Of a DNA stretch of 20,612 nt, positions 1 through 8,889 are shown one piece after another. A model generated the notes under the pieces. It was not told the DNA's origin. It saw nothing but the letters and a program-made list of their open reading frames with translations, and made no database searches. This stretch comes from Pseudomonadota bacterium (GTDB taxonomy: Bacteria > Pseudomonadota > Gammaproteobacteria > Burkholderiales > Burkholderiaceae): NCBI GenBank assembly GCA_021783435.1, contig JAJXUC010000058.1, positions 1-20,612 of the forward strand, written 5' to 3'. The stretch's first letter is position 1. Every line of letters begins with the position of its first letter. The position numbers and the translations under genes are program-made.

Positions 1-402
1 GCTCTCGGGCACGTAAGGCTTGCCGGCGCGGTAGGGCAAGAGGTCGCGCACGGTTTCCCATGCGGGACTGGTGCCGTGGTCAAGCGCGGGCCTGGCGCGC
101 ACGCGCACATGGCTCAGGGCGCGGACGGTGAGGGTCTCGTGGGTGGCGTAGAACGCGAAAAACCGCTGTTTGTTGCCATACACGTCCGTGCGGGCGCCGA
201 GGTGCGCGGGGGTGGGCTCGATCGTGCACGCGTGTTCCACGCAGTGTTGCGCAGGTTCGTCGCGCGGATGCAGATGCGCCAGATGATTGGCCAATTCGAC
301 CGGGGCGCTGTAGGTGTAGGCGGTGACGTGCTCGACGCGGTAGAGCAGCCCTTCCGTGTCGGGGGGAGGCGGGGGTGCGGATGTGGGCCGGGTCATGTCC
401 AT
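1..402 (-). CDS. Transglutaminase-like protein, N-terminal part (cut by window edge)
   Basis: Reading leftward from ATG at 402-400 the frame stays open for 134 codons to the window edge, so only the N-terminal part is visible. After a short Pro-rich start (residues 3-12) comes a segment of the type Y-R-V-E-H-V-T-A-Y-T-Y, followed by N-H-L-A-H-L-H-P-R and a beta-rich stretch. This resembles the N-terminal beta domain that precedes bacterial transglutaminase-like cysteine peptidase domains; the catalytic Cys-His-Asp part would lie beyond the window. The gene starts 17 nt after the stop of the ATP-grasp/alpha-E fusion, so it is very probably the last visible member of that operon. A second in-frame ATG at 396 (third codon) is equally possible and has GAG at a better spacing. 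In related clusters a proteasome-like Anbu peptidase gene often follows; that cannot be checked here. Confidence 0.8.
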   Translation of the reverse strand, partial: MDMTRPTSAPPPPPDTEGLLYRVEHVTAYTYSAPVELANHLAHLHPRDEPAQHCVEHACTIEPTPAHLGARTDVYGNKQRFFAFYATHETLTVRALSHVRVRARPALDHGTSPAWETVRDLLPYRAGKPYVPES

Positions 403-419
403 CTCAGTGGGGTGATCTC

Positions 420-2981
420 TCAATACCCGCCGAGACTGCGATCGGCGCCGCTGACGTGGGCGAAATAGCGGCGTCCGATTTCGTCGGAGAGCTGCCACGC
501 GGACGTCTTGACCTTGCCGAGGGTGTGCTCCAGCCAGGAGTAGTGGCCGTCGGCGTCTTGGGCGCAAAGTTCGGTCAGCAGCCAGGCGTCGGGGTCCGGC
601 GCCAGCGCCAGCAGCACCTCGCATTCGGCGTCGCCACCGGGCAGGCGCGCCAGGCGTGCGCGCAGCGTCTGCGCCACCCAACCCAGCGCCCGTGGGTTCT
701 CACGATCCAGCACAAGAAGGTCCAACAGGGGCGGTATCTCCAGGCGTTTCTGGTACAGCGCGCGGTAGGTAATGATGCTGTTGAACAGGCGCAGCAGCAG
801 GTTGAAACCGCTGTCGGTGTGTATTGCGCTGGTGTCGAAGGCGGTGGTCAGTGCGTCGCCGAGCAGGGACAGGCGCTCGATGTGGCGGCCGATGCTGAGC
901 AGGCGCCAGCCGTCGTCACGCGTCATGCGGTCGGTCTGCGCGCCGGTGATGGCGCAGAGAATCTCGCTCAGCCGGTCCAGCCCCTGCAAGGCCATGCTGG
1001 GTTGCCAGTCCTCGCGATGCGTGGAGTCGCTTGCCGGGAGGATCTCGTGCGCGGTGGCGTCGTCGATCCATTTGCGATGCTCGGAGCCGAGGCGTTCGCG
1101 CACCTGCGCCGCGGCATGGCCCAGCGCCTGCAGATTCTGCACGATGCCCCCGGCATGCCGTCCCGGGCCCAGACCACGGATGAGCGCGCGCTCGAACACC
1201 TGCGAGTGCGCGCTCAGCGCAGGTGTTTCGGTTTCCACCAGGCCGCTGCGACGACACCATTGATCGAGCGCCTCGCAAACCTCGGGGCCAAGATCGTCAT
1301 CGCCCGACAGCGCTTCCAGCGTGAGCCGCGTCAGCAGGATGCTGTGCTCGGCGCGTTCGGTGTAACGCCCGATCCAGAACAGGTTTTCCGCCGCGCGGCT
1401 TGTCACCACCCGGTGGTGCTGCTTGAGATCCTGAGGTTGGATGGGAGCGGGCAGCATGGTGGTGTGATCCACGGCCTCGCCGGTGATGACCCAGGCGTCC
1501 TGGCTGCTGCCGCCGCGTTGCATGGAGACGATGTTGCTGCCCGGCGGTGCGGTGCGCACGAGGCCGCCCGGTAGCACGCGCCAGCCGCCGCGTCCGTCGG
1601 ATAGGGCATAGACCCGCAGCATGGCCGCGCGTGCGCCCATGCGGCCGTCGTTCCAGACCGGCACTTGCGGCAGCGGGAGATATTGCTGCAGCGCCACCTC
1701 CGCCGGCTGGCTCTGCACGCGCTTGCGCCAGGCCGGAAGCTGGCCGTAGTCGAGATTGGCAACCACGGCGGCATCGAAGCCGCAGCCGGTGTGCACCGGC
1801 TTGACCACCCAGGCGCGCAGGTCGTCCAGCGGACCATCGCACACCCCCGGTTCGCCACACCACCAGCTTGGCAGCGAGGGCAGCAGCAAGGGCTGGTCGA
1901 GCAGGCTTTCGCACAGCCGCGGCATGAAGCCGCACAAGGCGGGTGATTCGAGAAAGCCCGCACCGAGGGCATTGGCCAGCAGCACGTTGCCGGCGCGCAC
2001 CGCCTGCAGCAAGCCGGGGATGCCGAGCATGGAATCGGGGCGCAGTTCCAGCGGGTCGCAGAAGCTGTCGTCCAGACGGCGCAGTACGGTATGCACGGGT
2101 TCCAGGCCGTGCAAGGTCTTGAGGAACAGGCGGTCTTCGCGCACCGTGAGGTCATTGCCTTCGGCCAGGGTGATGCCGAGGTAGCGCGCCAGGTAGGCCT
2201 GCTCGAAATAGGTTTCGCTGTAGGGGCCGGGGGTGAGCAGCACGATGCGCCCGTGCGGCCCGCCGGGAGACAGGCCCTGCAGCGTGTCCATCAGCAGCCG
2301 GTAGCTGGCCGCTAGGCGCTGCGCCTTCAGTGCCGAGAAGGCCTCGGGGAACAGCCGCGACACCAGGATGCGGTTCTCCAGCAGATAGCCCAGGCCGGAG
2401 GGCGCCTGCACGCGCTGGTTGACCAGGCGCCATTGGCCGTCAGGCCCGCACGCCAGGTCGTAAGCGGCGATGTGCAACCAGACTCCGCCAGGAGGCCGGT
2501 GGCCGTGCATGGCGCGCAGATAGCCGGGGTGGCCCTGCACCAGCGCGGGGGGCAGCAAACCTTCGCGCAGGGTGCGTTGCGGGCCGTCGTAGATGTCGGC
2601 CATGATGGCATTGAGCAGGACCGTGCGCTGCGCTACGCCGCTGGCGATCTGCGCCCAGGCGGGAGCGTCGACGATCAGCGGAAACAGGTCGACCGACCAG
2701 GCGCGGGTCGGATGCTCAGGGTCGGCGTAGACGTTGTAGGTGACGCCGTCGTCGTGGATCTGCTGGCGCAACAGCGCCTCGCGCGACGCCAGGCCGTCGA
2801 AACCCTCGGGTCCGAGCAGGCGGAAGAACTGGGCCCAGTGCGGCGCCAGCGGTGTGCCGAGGCCGCCTTCGGACACGCGGTCGCGCAGCGCGTCCCAATG
2901 GCCGGGAAGAACCGGTGCGGCCAGATCGGCGGCAAGGTCAACCAGCGCATCGGCGGATTCGGAATGGAAGAGGCTAGCCAT
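420..2981 (-). CDS. Circularly permuted ATP-grasp / alpha-E domain fusion protein
   Basis: 853 aa. Residues about 60-515 match the circularly permuted ATP-grasp type 2 family (DUF404/DUF407). Visible family segments are QAPSGLGYLLENR (192-204), LLTPGPYSETYFE (248-260), RRLDDSFCDPLELRPDS (301-317) and AGNVLLANALG (330-340). Residues about 525-853 are an alpha-E domain (DUF403), starting at SRAAENLFWIGRYTERAE, nearly the same opening as the stand-alone alpha-E protein of this operon. ATP-grasp enzymes join a carboxylate to an amine through an acyl phosphate; the substrate of this family is unknown. Compared with the 473-aa paralogue upstream, the nucleotide-binding segment has changed: KEVHGAGGYGM there is KPVHTGCGFD here (394-403), and IDLRPF is MLRVY here, so catalysis may be altered or lost. 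The start at 2981 gives the family N-terminus but has no clear ribosome site. It lies 44 nt after the transglutaminase-DUF2126 gene. Confidence 0.9.
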   Translation of the reverse strand: MASLFHSESADALVDLAADLAAPVLPGHWDALRDRVSEGGLGTPLAPHWAQFFRLLGPEGFDGLASREALLRQQIHDDGVTYNVYADPEHPTRAWSVDLFPLIVDAPAWAQIASGVAQRTVLLNAIMADIYDGPQRTLREGLLPPALVQGHPGYLRAMHGHRPPGGVWLHIAAYDLACGPDGQWRLVNQRVQAPSGLGYLLENRILVSRLFPEAFSALKAQRLAASYRLLMDTLQGLSPGGPHGRIVLLTPGPYSETYFEQAYLARYLGITLAEGNDLTVREDRLFLKTLHGLEPVHTVLRRLDDSFCDPLELRPDSMLGIPGLLQAVRAGNVLLANALGAGFLESPALCGFMPRLCESLLDQPLLLPSLPSWWCGEPGVCDGPLDDLRAWVVKPVHTGCGFDAAVVANLDYGQLPAWRKRVQSQPAEVALQQYLPLPQVPVWNDGRMGARAAMLRVYALSDGRGGWRVLPGGLVRTAPPGSNIVSMQRGGSSQDAWVITGEAVDHTTMLPAPIQPQDLKQHHRVVTSRAAENLFWIGRYTERAEHSILLTRLTLEALSGDDDLGPEVCEALDQWCRRSGLVETETPALSAHSQVFERALIRGLGPGRHAGGIVQNLQALGHAAAQVRERLGSEHRKWIDDATAHEILPASDSTHREDWQPSMALQGLDRLSEILCAITGAQTDRMTRDDGWRLLSIGRHIERLSLLGDALTTAFDTSAIHTDSGFNLLLRLFNSIITYRALYQKRLEIPPLLDLLVLDRENPRALGWVAQTLRARLARLPGGDAECEVLLALAPDPDAWLLTELCAQDADGHYSWLEHTLGKVKTSAWQLSDEIGRRYFAHVSGADRSLGGY

Positions 2982-3004
2982 GCTGGATTGTTACATTGCC
3001 TGAC

Positions 3005-3023
3005 CAGGCGCTCGCCGCGCCTG
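3005..3023 (-). other. Intercistronic hairpin in the ATP-grasp/transglutaminase operon
   Basis: Arms CAGGCGC (3005-3011) and GCGCCTG (3017-3023) pair perfectly around a 5-nt loop. It lies in the 44-nt gap between the transglutaminase-DUF2126 gene (stop at 3026-3028) and the ATP-grasp/alpha-E fusion gene. No U-run follows on the minus strand, so it is not a typical terminator; it could protect or separate mRNA segments. Function is inferred only from position. Confidence 0.4.
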
Positions 3024-3025
3024 AA

Positions 3026-6000
3026 TCAGGCGCCATGCTGGCGCAGATCCAGGGTGAAGGGAAACTCCAGGCTGGGCTGCGTGTGGGTGGCCAGCATGCG
3101 CCCGGGCGTATGGCCCATCTGGAAGAATCGGGCCAGCCGCCGGCTTTCGGCCTCGTAAGCGTTGATGGGGAAGGTCTCGTGGCTGAGCCCGCCGGGGTGG
3201 GCCACGTGGTATTGGCAACCGCCGAGCGAACGCGCCATCCAAGTGTCGACGATGTCGAAGGTCAGCGGCGCATGCACACCAATGGTGGGATGTAGCGCCG
3301 AGGCTGGGTGCCAGGCGCGGTAGCGCACGCCGCAGACATATTCCCCGCTGCGTCCGGTGGGCTGCATGGGCATGGCCTGACCGTTGACGGTGAGCGCGTG
3401 GCGGCTGTCGGACAGCCCGTTGACCTTCACCTCGAGCCGCTCCAGCGAAGAATCGACGTAGCGCACGGTGGTGCCGGCGGCGCCTTCCTCGCCCATCACA
3501 TGCCAGGGCTCCAGCGCCATGCGGATCTCCAGCCGCATGCCGCGCACGGCGTACTCGCCCAGCAGGGGGAAGCGGAAGGCGTGGTGCGGCGCGAACCACT
3601 GCGGATCGAAGTCGAATCCGGCGTCTCGCAGTTCGGTCAGCACGTCGTCGAAATCCATCGCGATGAAGGTGGGGAGCAGGAAGCGGTCATGCAGCGCGGT
3701 GCCCCAGCGTTGCAGCGTCGCGGTGTAAGACTGTTCCCAGAAGCGTGCGATCAGTGCGCGCAGAAGCAGTTGCTGCACCACGCTCATGCGTGCGTGCGGC
3801 GGCATTTCGAAGGCGCGCAGCTCCAGCAGGCCGAGGCGGCCGGTGACGGAGTCGGGGTTGTAGAGCTTGTCGATGCAGAACTCGGCACGGTGCGTGTTGC
3901 CGGTCACGTCGATGAGGATGTTGCGCAGGGTTCGGTCGACAAGCCACGGCGGCAGCCATGCGTTCCCGGCCTCGCCGCCGAGGTTGCGGCGCAATTCGGC
4001 CAGGGCAATTTCTAGTTCGTACACCTGATCGTCGCGCGCCTCATCCACCCGTGGCGCCTGGCTGGTGGGGCCGATGAACAGGCCGCTGAACAGATAGGAC
4101 AGCGAGGGATGGTTGTGCCAGTAGGCCACTAGGCTGGCCAGCAAGTCGGGGCGGCGCAGGAAAGGGCTGTCGGCGGGCGTGGCGCCGCCCAGCACGATGT
4201 GGTTGCCGCCGCCGGTGCCGGTGTGGCGGCCATCGAGCATGAATTTCTCGGTCCCGAGGCGGGTTTCGAACGCCGCCTGATAGAGGAACTCGGTGTGATC
4301 CACCAACTCAGCCCAGTCGTGTGCCGGATGGATGTTGACTTCGATGACCCCGGGGTCGGGCGTGACCTGTAGCAGGTTCAGGCGCGGGTCGCGCGGCGGC
4401 GGATAACCTTCCAGCACCAGTTGCACCCGCAGGCGCTGCGCGGTGGACTCGACGGCGGCGAGCAGCTCCAGGTAATCCTCCACATGCGCCAGGGGCGGCA
4501 TGAACACGTAGAGCCTGCCTTCACGGGCCTCTACGCACACGGCGGTGCGCACCACCCAGGATGCCGACTCGAAGCGGGCGGGAGATCGCTCACGATCGAC
4601 CGTGGCCCTTGTGCTTCCTGACGCAGCTGCGTCATGTGTTGGTGCGCCCAGCCTCTGCCCTTGCACTGCAACGGTGCCGCCTTCGGCATAGCCGCCCCCA
4701 ATGCGGTGCGCATCCCAGCCGCTGCCCGGACCGTACTGCGCACGGATGCGCGCCGCAGCGGATAGCGGCTGGCGCGGTGCGAAGGGGTCCTGCGGCCACT
4801 CGGCCAGGCGGTCGCTTTCGACAGCCCAGGGCAGGGAGTCCAGCGGCAGGCGCCAGCCCATCGCCGAATCGCCCGGAATCAGGTCCATGCGTTCGTCGCG
4901 GAAAAACCAGGGCCCGGAGACCCAGCGCGGTCCGGCCAGGCTCGGAGCGCCGGGTTCGGGGTGCAGCGGAAGGGCATAGCCGACGGCGGTTTTCAGGCCT
5001 TGGTCGAACACGCGGCGCAGCCGGGCGCGTTCGAGTTCGTCGTCCACGCGCGAATCGAAAGGATCGACGTTCAGCGGCAGGCGGCGCTCGCGCCACAGGT
5101 AGTACCAGGTGTCCTCGAAACCGGCTTGCACGTGCGCGGGATTCACGCCCAGTGCGTCGACCAGGGCGAGCATGAAGGTGTGGGCGTCCTCGCGGGTGGC
5201 GCTGCCTGGCACGCGTTCGTCGGCGAACAGCGCCGGGTTGTGCCAGCATGGCTGGCCGTCACGCCGCCAATAGGCGGACAAGGCCCAGCGCGGCAGCTGT
5301 TCGCCCGGGTACCACTTGCCTTGGCCGAAGTGCAGGAAACCTCCGGGGCCGTAGCGCTTGGCGAGGCGCTGCACCAGTTCGCCGGCGTATCCGCGCTTGG
5401 TGGGGCCGATCGCATCGGTGTTCCATTCGGGGGCGTCACGGTCCGTCACGGCGACGAAGGTCGGTTCGCCGCCCTGGGTGAGGCGCACATCGCCCGCTTC
5501 CAGATGTTGATCGACCTGAGCGCCAAGCAACAACACGGCCTGCCACTGGTCGTCGGTGTAGGGCTTGGTCACGCGCGGCGATTCGTCGATGCGGGTGACC
5601 CCCATGTGGTGGCTGAAGTCCACCTCGCATTCGCCCACCAACCCTTCCACAGGCGCGGCGCTGGACGGGTGTGGCGTGCAGGCCAGCGGGATGTGGCCTT
5701 CGCCGGCGAGCAGCCCGGAGGTGGGGTCGAGCCCGATCCAGCCGGCGCCCGGGAGATAGACCTCGCACCATGCGTGCAGGTCGGTGAAGTCGTGCTCGGC
5801 GCCGCTGGGGCCGTCGAGCGCTTTCACGTCGGGCGTGAGCTGGATCAAATAGCCCGAGACGAAGCGTGCGGCCAGGCCCAGGTGGCGCAGCACCTGCACC
5901 ATCAGCCAGCCGGTGTCGCGGCAGGATCCCGAGCACAGTTCCAGCGTCTGCTCCGGGGCCTGCACGCCGTGCTCCATGCGCACCAGGTAGGCGATCTCGT

Positions 6001-6460
6001 GCTGCAGGCGCTGATTGACGTCGACCAGGAAGTCGATGGTTCGCCGTGGCGTCAGATCGATGCTGTCGAGCAGTGCCGCCAACAGTGGCGTGCGGGCGAC
6101 GGTTGCAAGGTAGGGCGTGAGTTCCCCGCGCAACTCGGCGCTGTAGGCGAAGGGGAACTTCTCGGCCGCGGGTTCGAGGAAGAAATCGAACGGGTTGAAG
6201 ACCGACATCTCGGCCACCAGATCGACCGTAATTTGTAGCAGGGTCGCCTTTTCCGGAAATGTCAGTCGCGCCTGATAATTGGCGAAAGGGTCCTGCTGCC
6301 AATTGATGAAATGCCCAGTCGGATCGACGCGCTGACTGTAGGACAGGATAGGGGTACGGCAATGCGGCGCCGGACGCAGGCGCACCACGTGCGGCGAGAG
6401 GTTCACGGGCCTGTCGAAGCGGTAGGTGGTGGTGTGGCTGAGGGCGACGTGGATGGCCAT
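3026..6460 (-). CDS. Transglutaminase-like domain fused to DUF2126 (COG4196-type) protein
   Basis: 1144 aa from ATG at 6460-6458 (MAIHVALSHTTTYRF), the conserved N-terminus; the frame is open further upstream but there it overlaps the alpha-E gene in another frame. Residues 1-290 are a bacterial transglutaminase-like module: N-terminal beta domain, then a catalytic Cys in GSCRDTGWLMV (C180), His in DLHAWCEVYLP (H229) and Asp in GLDPTSG (D245), a papain-like triad. Residues about 300-1140 are the DUF2126 region, with LTQGGEPTF (327-335), QGKWYPGEQLPRWAL (380-394), DGRHTGTGGGNHIVLGG (743-759) and LGLLELRAFEMPPHARM (876-892). Residues about 595-630 (GQRLGAPTHD and onward) look like a variable linker. 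The transglutaminase module could cleave or transfer amide bonds; DUF2126 may be a ligase-type domain, which is inference. It lies between the alpha-E gene (57 nt upstream) and the ATP-grasp/alpha-E fusion, in one operon. Confidence 0.9.
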   Translation of the reverse strand: MAIHVALSHTTTYRFDRPVNLSPHVVRLRPAPHCRTPILSYSQRVDPTGHFINWQQDPFANYQARLTFPEKATLLQITVDLVAEMSVFNPFDFFLEPAAEKFPFAYSAELRGELTPYLATVARTPLLAALLDSIDLTPRRTIDFLVDVNQRLQHEIAYLVRMEHGVQAPEQTLELCSGSCRDTGWLMVQVLRHLGLAARFVSGYLIQLTPDVKALDGPSGAEHDFTDLHAWCEVYLPGAGWIGLDPTSGLLAGEGHIPLACTPHPSSAAPVEGLVGECEVDFSHHMGVTRIDESPRVTKPYTDDQWQAVLLLGAQVDQHLEAGDVRLTQGGEPTFVAVTDRDAPEWNTDAIGPTKRGYAGELVQRLAKRYGPGGFLHFGQGKWYPGEQLPRWALSAYWRRDGQPCWHNPALFADERVPGSATREDAHTFMLALVDALGVNPAHVQAGFEDTWYYLWRERRLPLNVDPFDSRVDDELERARLRRVFDQGLKTAVGYALPLHPEPGAPSLAGPRWVSGPWFFRDERMDLIPGDSAMGWRLPLDSLPWAVESDRLAEWPQDPFAPRQPLSAAARIRAQYGPGSGWDAHRIGGGYAEGGTVAVQGQRLGAPTHDAAASGSTRATVDRERSPARFESASWVVRTAVCVEAREGRLYVFMPPLAHVEDYLELLAAVESTAQRLRVQLVLEGYPPPRDPRLNLLQVTPDPGVIEVNIHPAHDWAELVDHTEFLYQAAFETRLGTEKFMLDGRHTGTGGGNHIVLGGATPADSPFLRRPDLLASLVAYWHNHPSLSYLFSGLFIGPTSQAPRVDEARDDQVYELEIALAELRRNLGGEAGNAWLPPWLVDRTLRNILIDVTGNTHRAEFCIDKLYNPDSVTGRLGLLELRAFEMPPHARMSVVQQLLLRALIARFWEQSYTATLQRWGTALHDRFLLPTFIAMDFDDVLTELRDAGFDFDPQWFAPHHAFRFPLLGEYAVRGMRLEIRMALEPWHVMGEEGAAGTTVRYVDSSLERLEVKVNGLSDSRHALTVNGQAMPMQPTGRSGEYVCGVRYRAWHPASALHPTIGVHAPLTFDIVDTWMARSLGGCQYHVAHPGGLSHETFPINAYEAESRRLARFFQMGHTPGRMLATHTQPSLEFPFTLDLRQHGA

Positions 6461-6516
6461 GGAGCACCTGTGGATGGAATCGACGGGCGGTAGAAACGGG
6501 GCTGACGAGGGCGGTA

Positions 6517-7467
6517 TCAGGCGGCGAGAAAGTCCTGGCTGATGCGTTCGCCGAGGTCGTTGATGCGCTCGAGAAAACGTGTGAGCCAGGCGTGCAGCCC
6601 GGTGGACATGATCTCGGTCGTCCGCCCGAACTGCAATTCGGCATTGAGCAGGCCGGCGAGGCGCAGGGTTTCGTGCGAACGCGGGTTGGCCACCGCATGC
6701 AGATGCGCCGTGGCCTCCGACATACACGCGGCGAGTGAGCGTGGCATGTCCGGGCGCAAGATGAGCAACTCGGCCACACGCTCGGGTGTGATGGCGTCGC
6801 GGTAGACCTTGCGATACACCTCGAAGCCCGACACCGAACGCAGCACGCTGGACCAGTAATAAAAATCGTATTCGTGCACGCGTCCGTTGCCGGAACCGTA
6901 GAAATCCGACTGCAGGGCGTGGAACTTCACGTCCAGCAGCCGCGCGGTGTTGTCAGCGCGTTCGAGAAAGGTGCCGATGCGCAGGAAGTGAAAAGCTTCG
7001 TCTTGCAGTAACGTACCCGAGGTGACGCCGCGGGAAAGATGTGAGCGATTTTTCACCCACTCGAAATATCCGCCGGGATCGCGCTCGAAGCGCCTGTCAA
7101 TCAGGAAGCGTTGCGACTCCAGCCAGGTCTGGTTGATGGTTTCCCAGACCTCGGTGGTGATGGTGCCGCGCACGGCGCGGGCGTTCTCGCGCGCCGCGCG
7201 CAGGCAGTTCTGGATGGACGAGACGTTGCCCATGTCGCGTACCATGAAGTCGAGGACCTTGCCGGCCTCGATCTCGCCGTGCCGCGCGGAGTAGTCGGCA
7301 GTGAGTTCGGAAATGCCCAACAGGCCAGTCCAGCCGAGGTGTTCTGCCGCGCCCGGCTGGGGCAGCAACACGGATTGCTGCTGCACGTCGAGCATGCGCG
7401 CCGTGTTCTCGGCTCGCTCGGTGTAGCGGGCCATCCAGAACAGGTGGTCGGCAGTGCGGCTGAGCAT
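6517..7467 (-). CDS. Alpha-E domain-containing protein (DUF403)
   Basis: 316 aa, all helical in appearance, full family length. The opening MLSRTADHLFWMARYTERAENTARML is the hallmark of the alpha-E family, and RIGTFLERADNTARLLDVK repeats the same helix motif in the middle of the protein. The ATG (7467-7465) directly follows the TAG of the ATP-grasp gene (7470-7468) with no base between, and GGAG (complement of 7474-7477) lies 6 nt upstream inside that gene, so translation is probably coupled. The family nearly always occurs beside or fused to circularly permuted ATP-grasp proteins, as it is both beside and fused in this operon. The biochemical role is unknown; a partner or accessory role in the ligation reaction is inferred from the constant linkage. 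Confidence 0.92.
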   Translation of the reverse strand: MLSRTADHLFWMARYTERAENTARMLDVQQQSVLLPQPGAAEHLGWTGLLGISELTADYSARHGEIEAGKVLDFMVRDMGNVSSIQNCLRAARENARAVRGTITTEVWETINQTWLESQRFLIDRRFERDPGGYFEWVKNRSHLSRGVTSGTLLQDEAFHFLRIGTFLERADNTARLLDVKFHALQSDFYGSGNGRVHEYDFYYWSSVLRSVSGFEVYRKVYRDAITPERVAELLILRPDMPRSLAACMSEATAHLHAVANPRSHETLRLAGLLNAELQFGRTTEIMSTGLHAWLTRFLERINDLGERISQDFLAA

Positions 7468-8889
7468 CTAGCGCTCCAGGACCCAGGTGTCCTTGGTCCC
7501 CCCGCCCTGCGAGGAGTTGACCACCAGCGAGCCCTCGTCCAGCGCCACGCGGGTCAGCCCGCCCGGGACCAAGGACACGGACTTGCCTGAGAGCACGAAG
7601 GGCCGCAGGTCGATATGGCGCGGCGCGATGCCGGCTTCCACCAGAATGGGGCAGGTGGACAGCGCCAGCGTGGGCTGGGCGATATAGCGTTCAGGATGGG
7701 TTTCGATCTTCTCGGCGAAGTCGGCGATCTGCGCCTTGCTCGCAGCTGGCCCCACCAGCATGCCGTAGCCGCCGGCGCCGTGTACCTCCTTGACCACCAG
7801 CTCGGGCAGGTGGTCAAGCACGTAGCGCATGCTCTCGGGTTCGCGGCACACGTGGGTGGGTACGTTGCTGAGAAGGGGTTCTTGGCCGAGGTAGAACCGG
7901 ATCATCTCCGGCACGTAGGGGTAGATGGATTTGTCGTCGGCCACGCCGGTGCCGATGGCGTTGGCCAGGTTGACGTTGCCGGCGCGGTAGGCCTGCATCA
8001 GTCCGGGACAGCCCAGCGTGGAGTCGGGGCGGAACGCCAGCGGGTCGAGAAAGTCGTCGTCGACGCGGCGGTAGATCACGTCCACGCGTTGTGGCCCCTG
8101 AGTGGTGCGCATGTAGACGAAATCGTTCTCCACGTACAAGTCTTGGCCTTCCACCAACTCCACACCCATCTGCTGGGCGAGGAAGGCATGCTCGAAGTAA
8201 GCCGAGTTGTACATGCCCGGGGTCAGCACGACCACGGTCGGCTCGTTCACCGCGGGCGGCGCTACTGCGCGCAATTTTTCCAGGAGCAAGTCGGGGTAGT
8301 GCGCCACGGGCGCCACCGGGTGTCGGGCGAACAGACTGGGGAACAGGCGCATCATCATGCGGCGGTTTTCCAGCATATAGCTCACGCCTGAGGGCACGCG
8401 CAGGTTGTCTTCCAGCACGTAGAACTCACCCTTGCCCTCGGCGTTCTCCGCGCGCACCACGTCAACGCCCGCGATATGCGCATACACCTGCTGCGGCAGT
8501 GTGACGCCCTGCATCTGCGGTCGGTACTGTGTGTTGTGCAGCACCTGGTCGGCCGGGATCGCGCCGGCGCGCAGGATGTCATGGTCGTGATAAATGTCGT
8601 GGAGGAAGCGGTTGAGCGCCGCGACGCGCTGCTTGAGCCCGGCCTCCAGGTGTCGCCATTCGTCGGACGGGATGATGCGCGGAATCATGTCGAACGGAAT
8701 CAGCCGCTCGGTTCCGGCGTCGTCGCCGTGTACGGCGAAGGTAATGCCCACGCGCCGGAAGAGGATCTCGGCTTCCTCGCGCTTGGCTTGCATGGCCGAA
8801 GGCGGCTGTTGCGCCAGCCACTGCGCATAGCCGGCATAGTGGTCTCGCACGGCATGATCGGCCGTATGCATTTCGTCGTAGTGGCGCAT
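7468..8889 (-). CDS. Circularly permuted ATP-grasp type 2 protein (DUF404/DUF407)
   Basis: 473 aa, usual family length. Conserved segments: ITFAVHGDDAGTERLIPFD (49-67), RVPSGVSYMLENRRMMMRLFP (164-184), VLTPGMYNSAYFEHAFLA (221-238), YRRVDDDFLDPLAFRPDS (273-290), AGNVNLANAIGTGVADDK (303-320), VVKEVHGAGGYGMLVGP (365-381, Gly-rich nucleotide-binding segment) and HIDLRPFVLSG (425-435). These are intact, so this is the likely active ATP-dependent ligase of the set, in contrast to the diverged copy in the 853-aa fusion. It is the first gene of the five-gene minus-strand operon; a long inverted repeat lies 32-81 nt upstream of it. Start: ATG at 8889 is preceded by GTGAG; an in-frame ATG five codons later has no ribosome site. 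Substrate unknown. Confidence 0.92.
   Translation of the reverse strand: MRHYDEMHTADHAVRDHYAGYAQWLAQQPPSAMQAKREEAEILFRRVGITFAVHGDDAGTERLIPFDMIPRIIPSDEWRHLEAGLKQRVAALNRFLHDIYHDHDILRAGAIPADQVLHNTQYRPQMQGVTLPQQVYAHIAGVDVVRAENAEGKGEFYVLEDNLRVPSGVSYMLENRRMMMRLFPSLFARHPVAPVAHYPDLLLEKLRAVAPPAVNEPTVVVLTPGMYNSAYFEHAFLAQQMGVELVEGQDLYVENDFVYMRTTQGPQRVDVIYRRVDDDFLDPLAFRPDSTLGCPGLMQAYRAGNVNLANAIGTGVADDKSIYPYVPEMIRFYLGQEPLLSNVPTHVCREPESMRYVLDHLPELVVKEVHGAGGYGMLVGPAASKAQIADFAEKIETHPERYIAQPTLALSTCPILVEAGIAPRHIDLRPFVLSGKSVSLVPGGLTRVALDEGSLVVNSSQGGGTKDTWVLER

Noticed and set aside
4619..4634. Perfect 16-bp palindrome TGACGCAGCTGCGTCA
   Set aside because: It lies inside the coding sequence of the transglutaminase-DUF2126 gene, in the variable linker. 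One such palindrome in a 20-kb GC-rich window is not unexpected.
6485..6516. GGGCGGTA repeated twice, 24 bp apart, between the alpha-E and transglutaminase-DUF2126 genes
   Set aside because: Only 8 bp in GC-rich DNA and mid-operon; likely chance.
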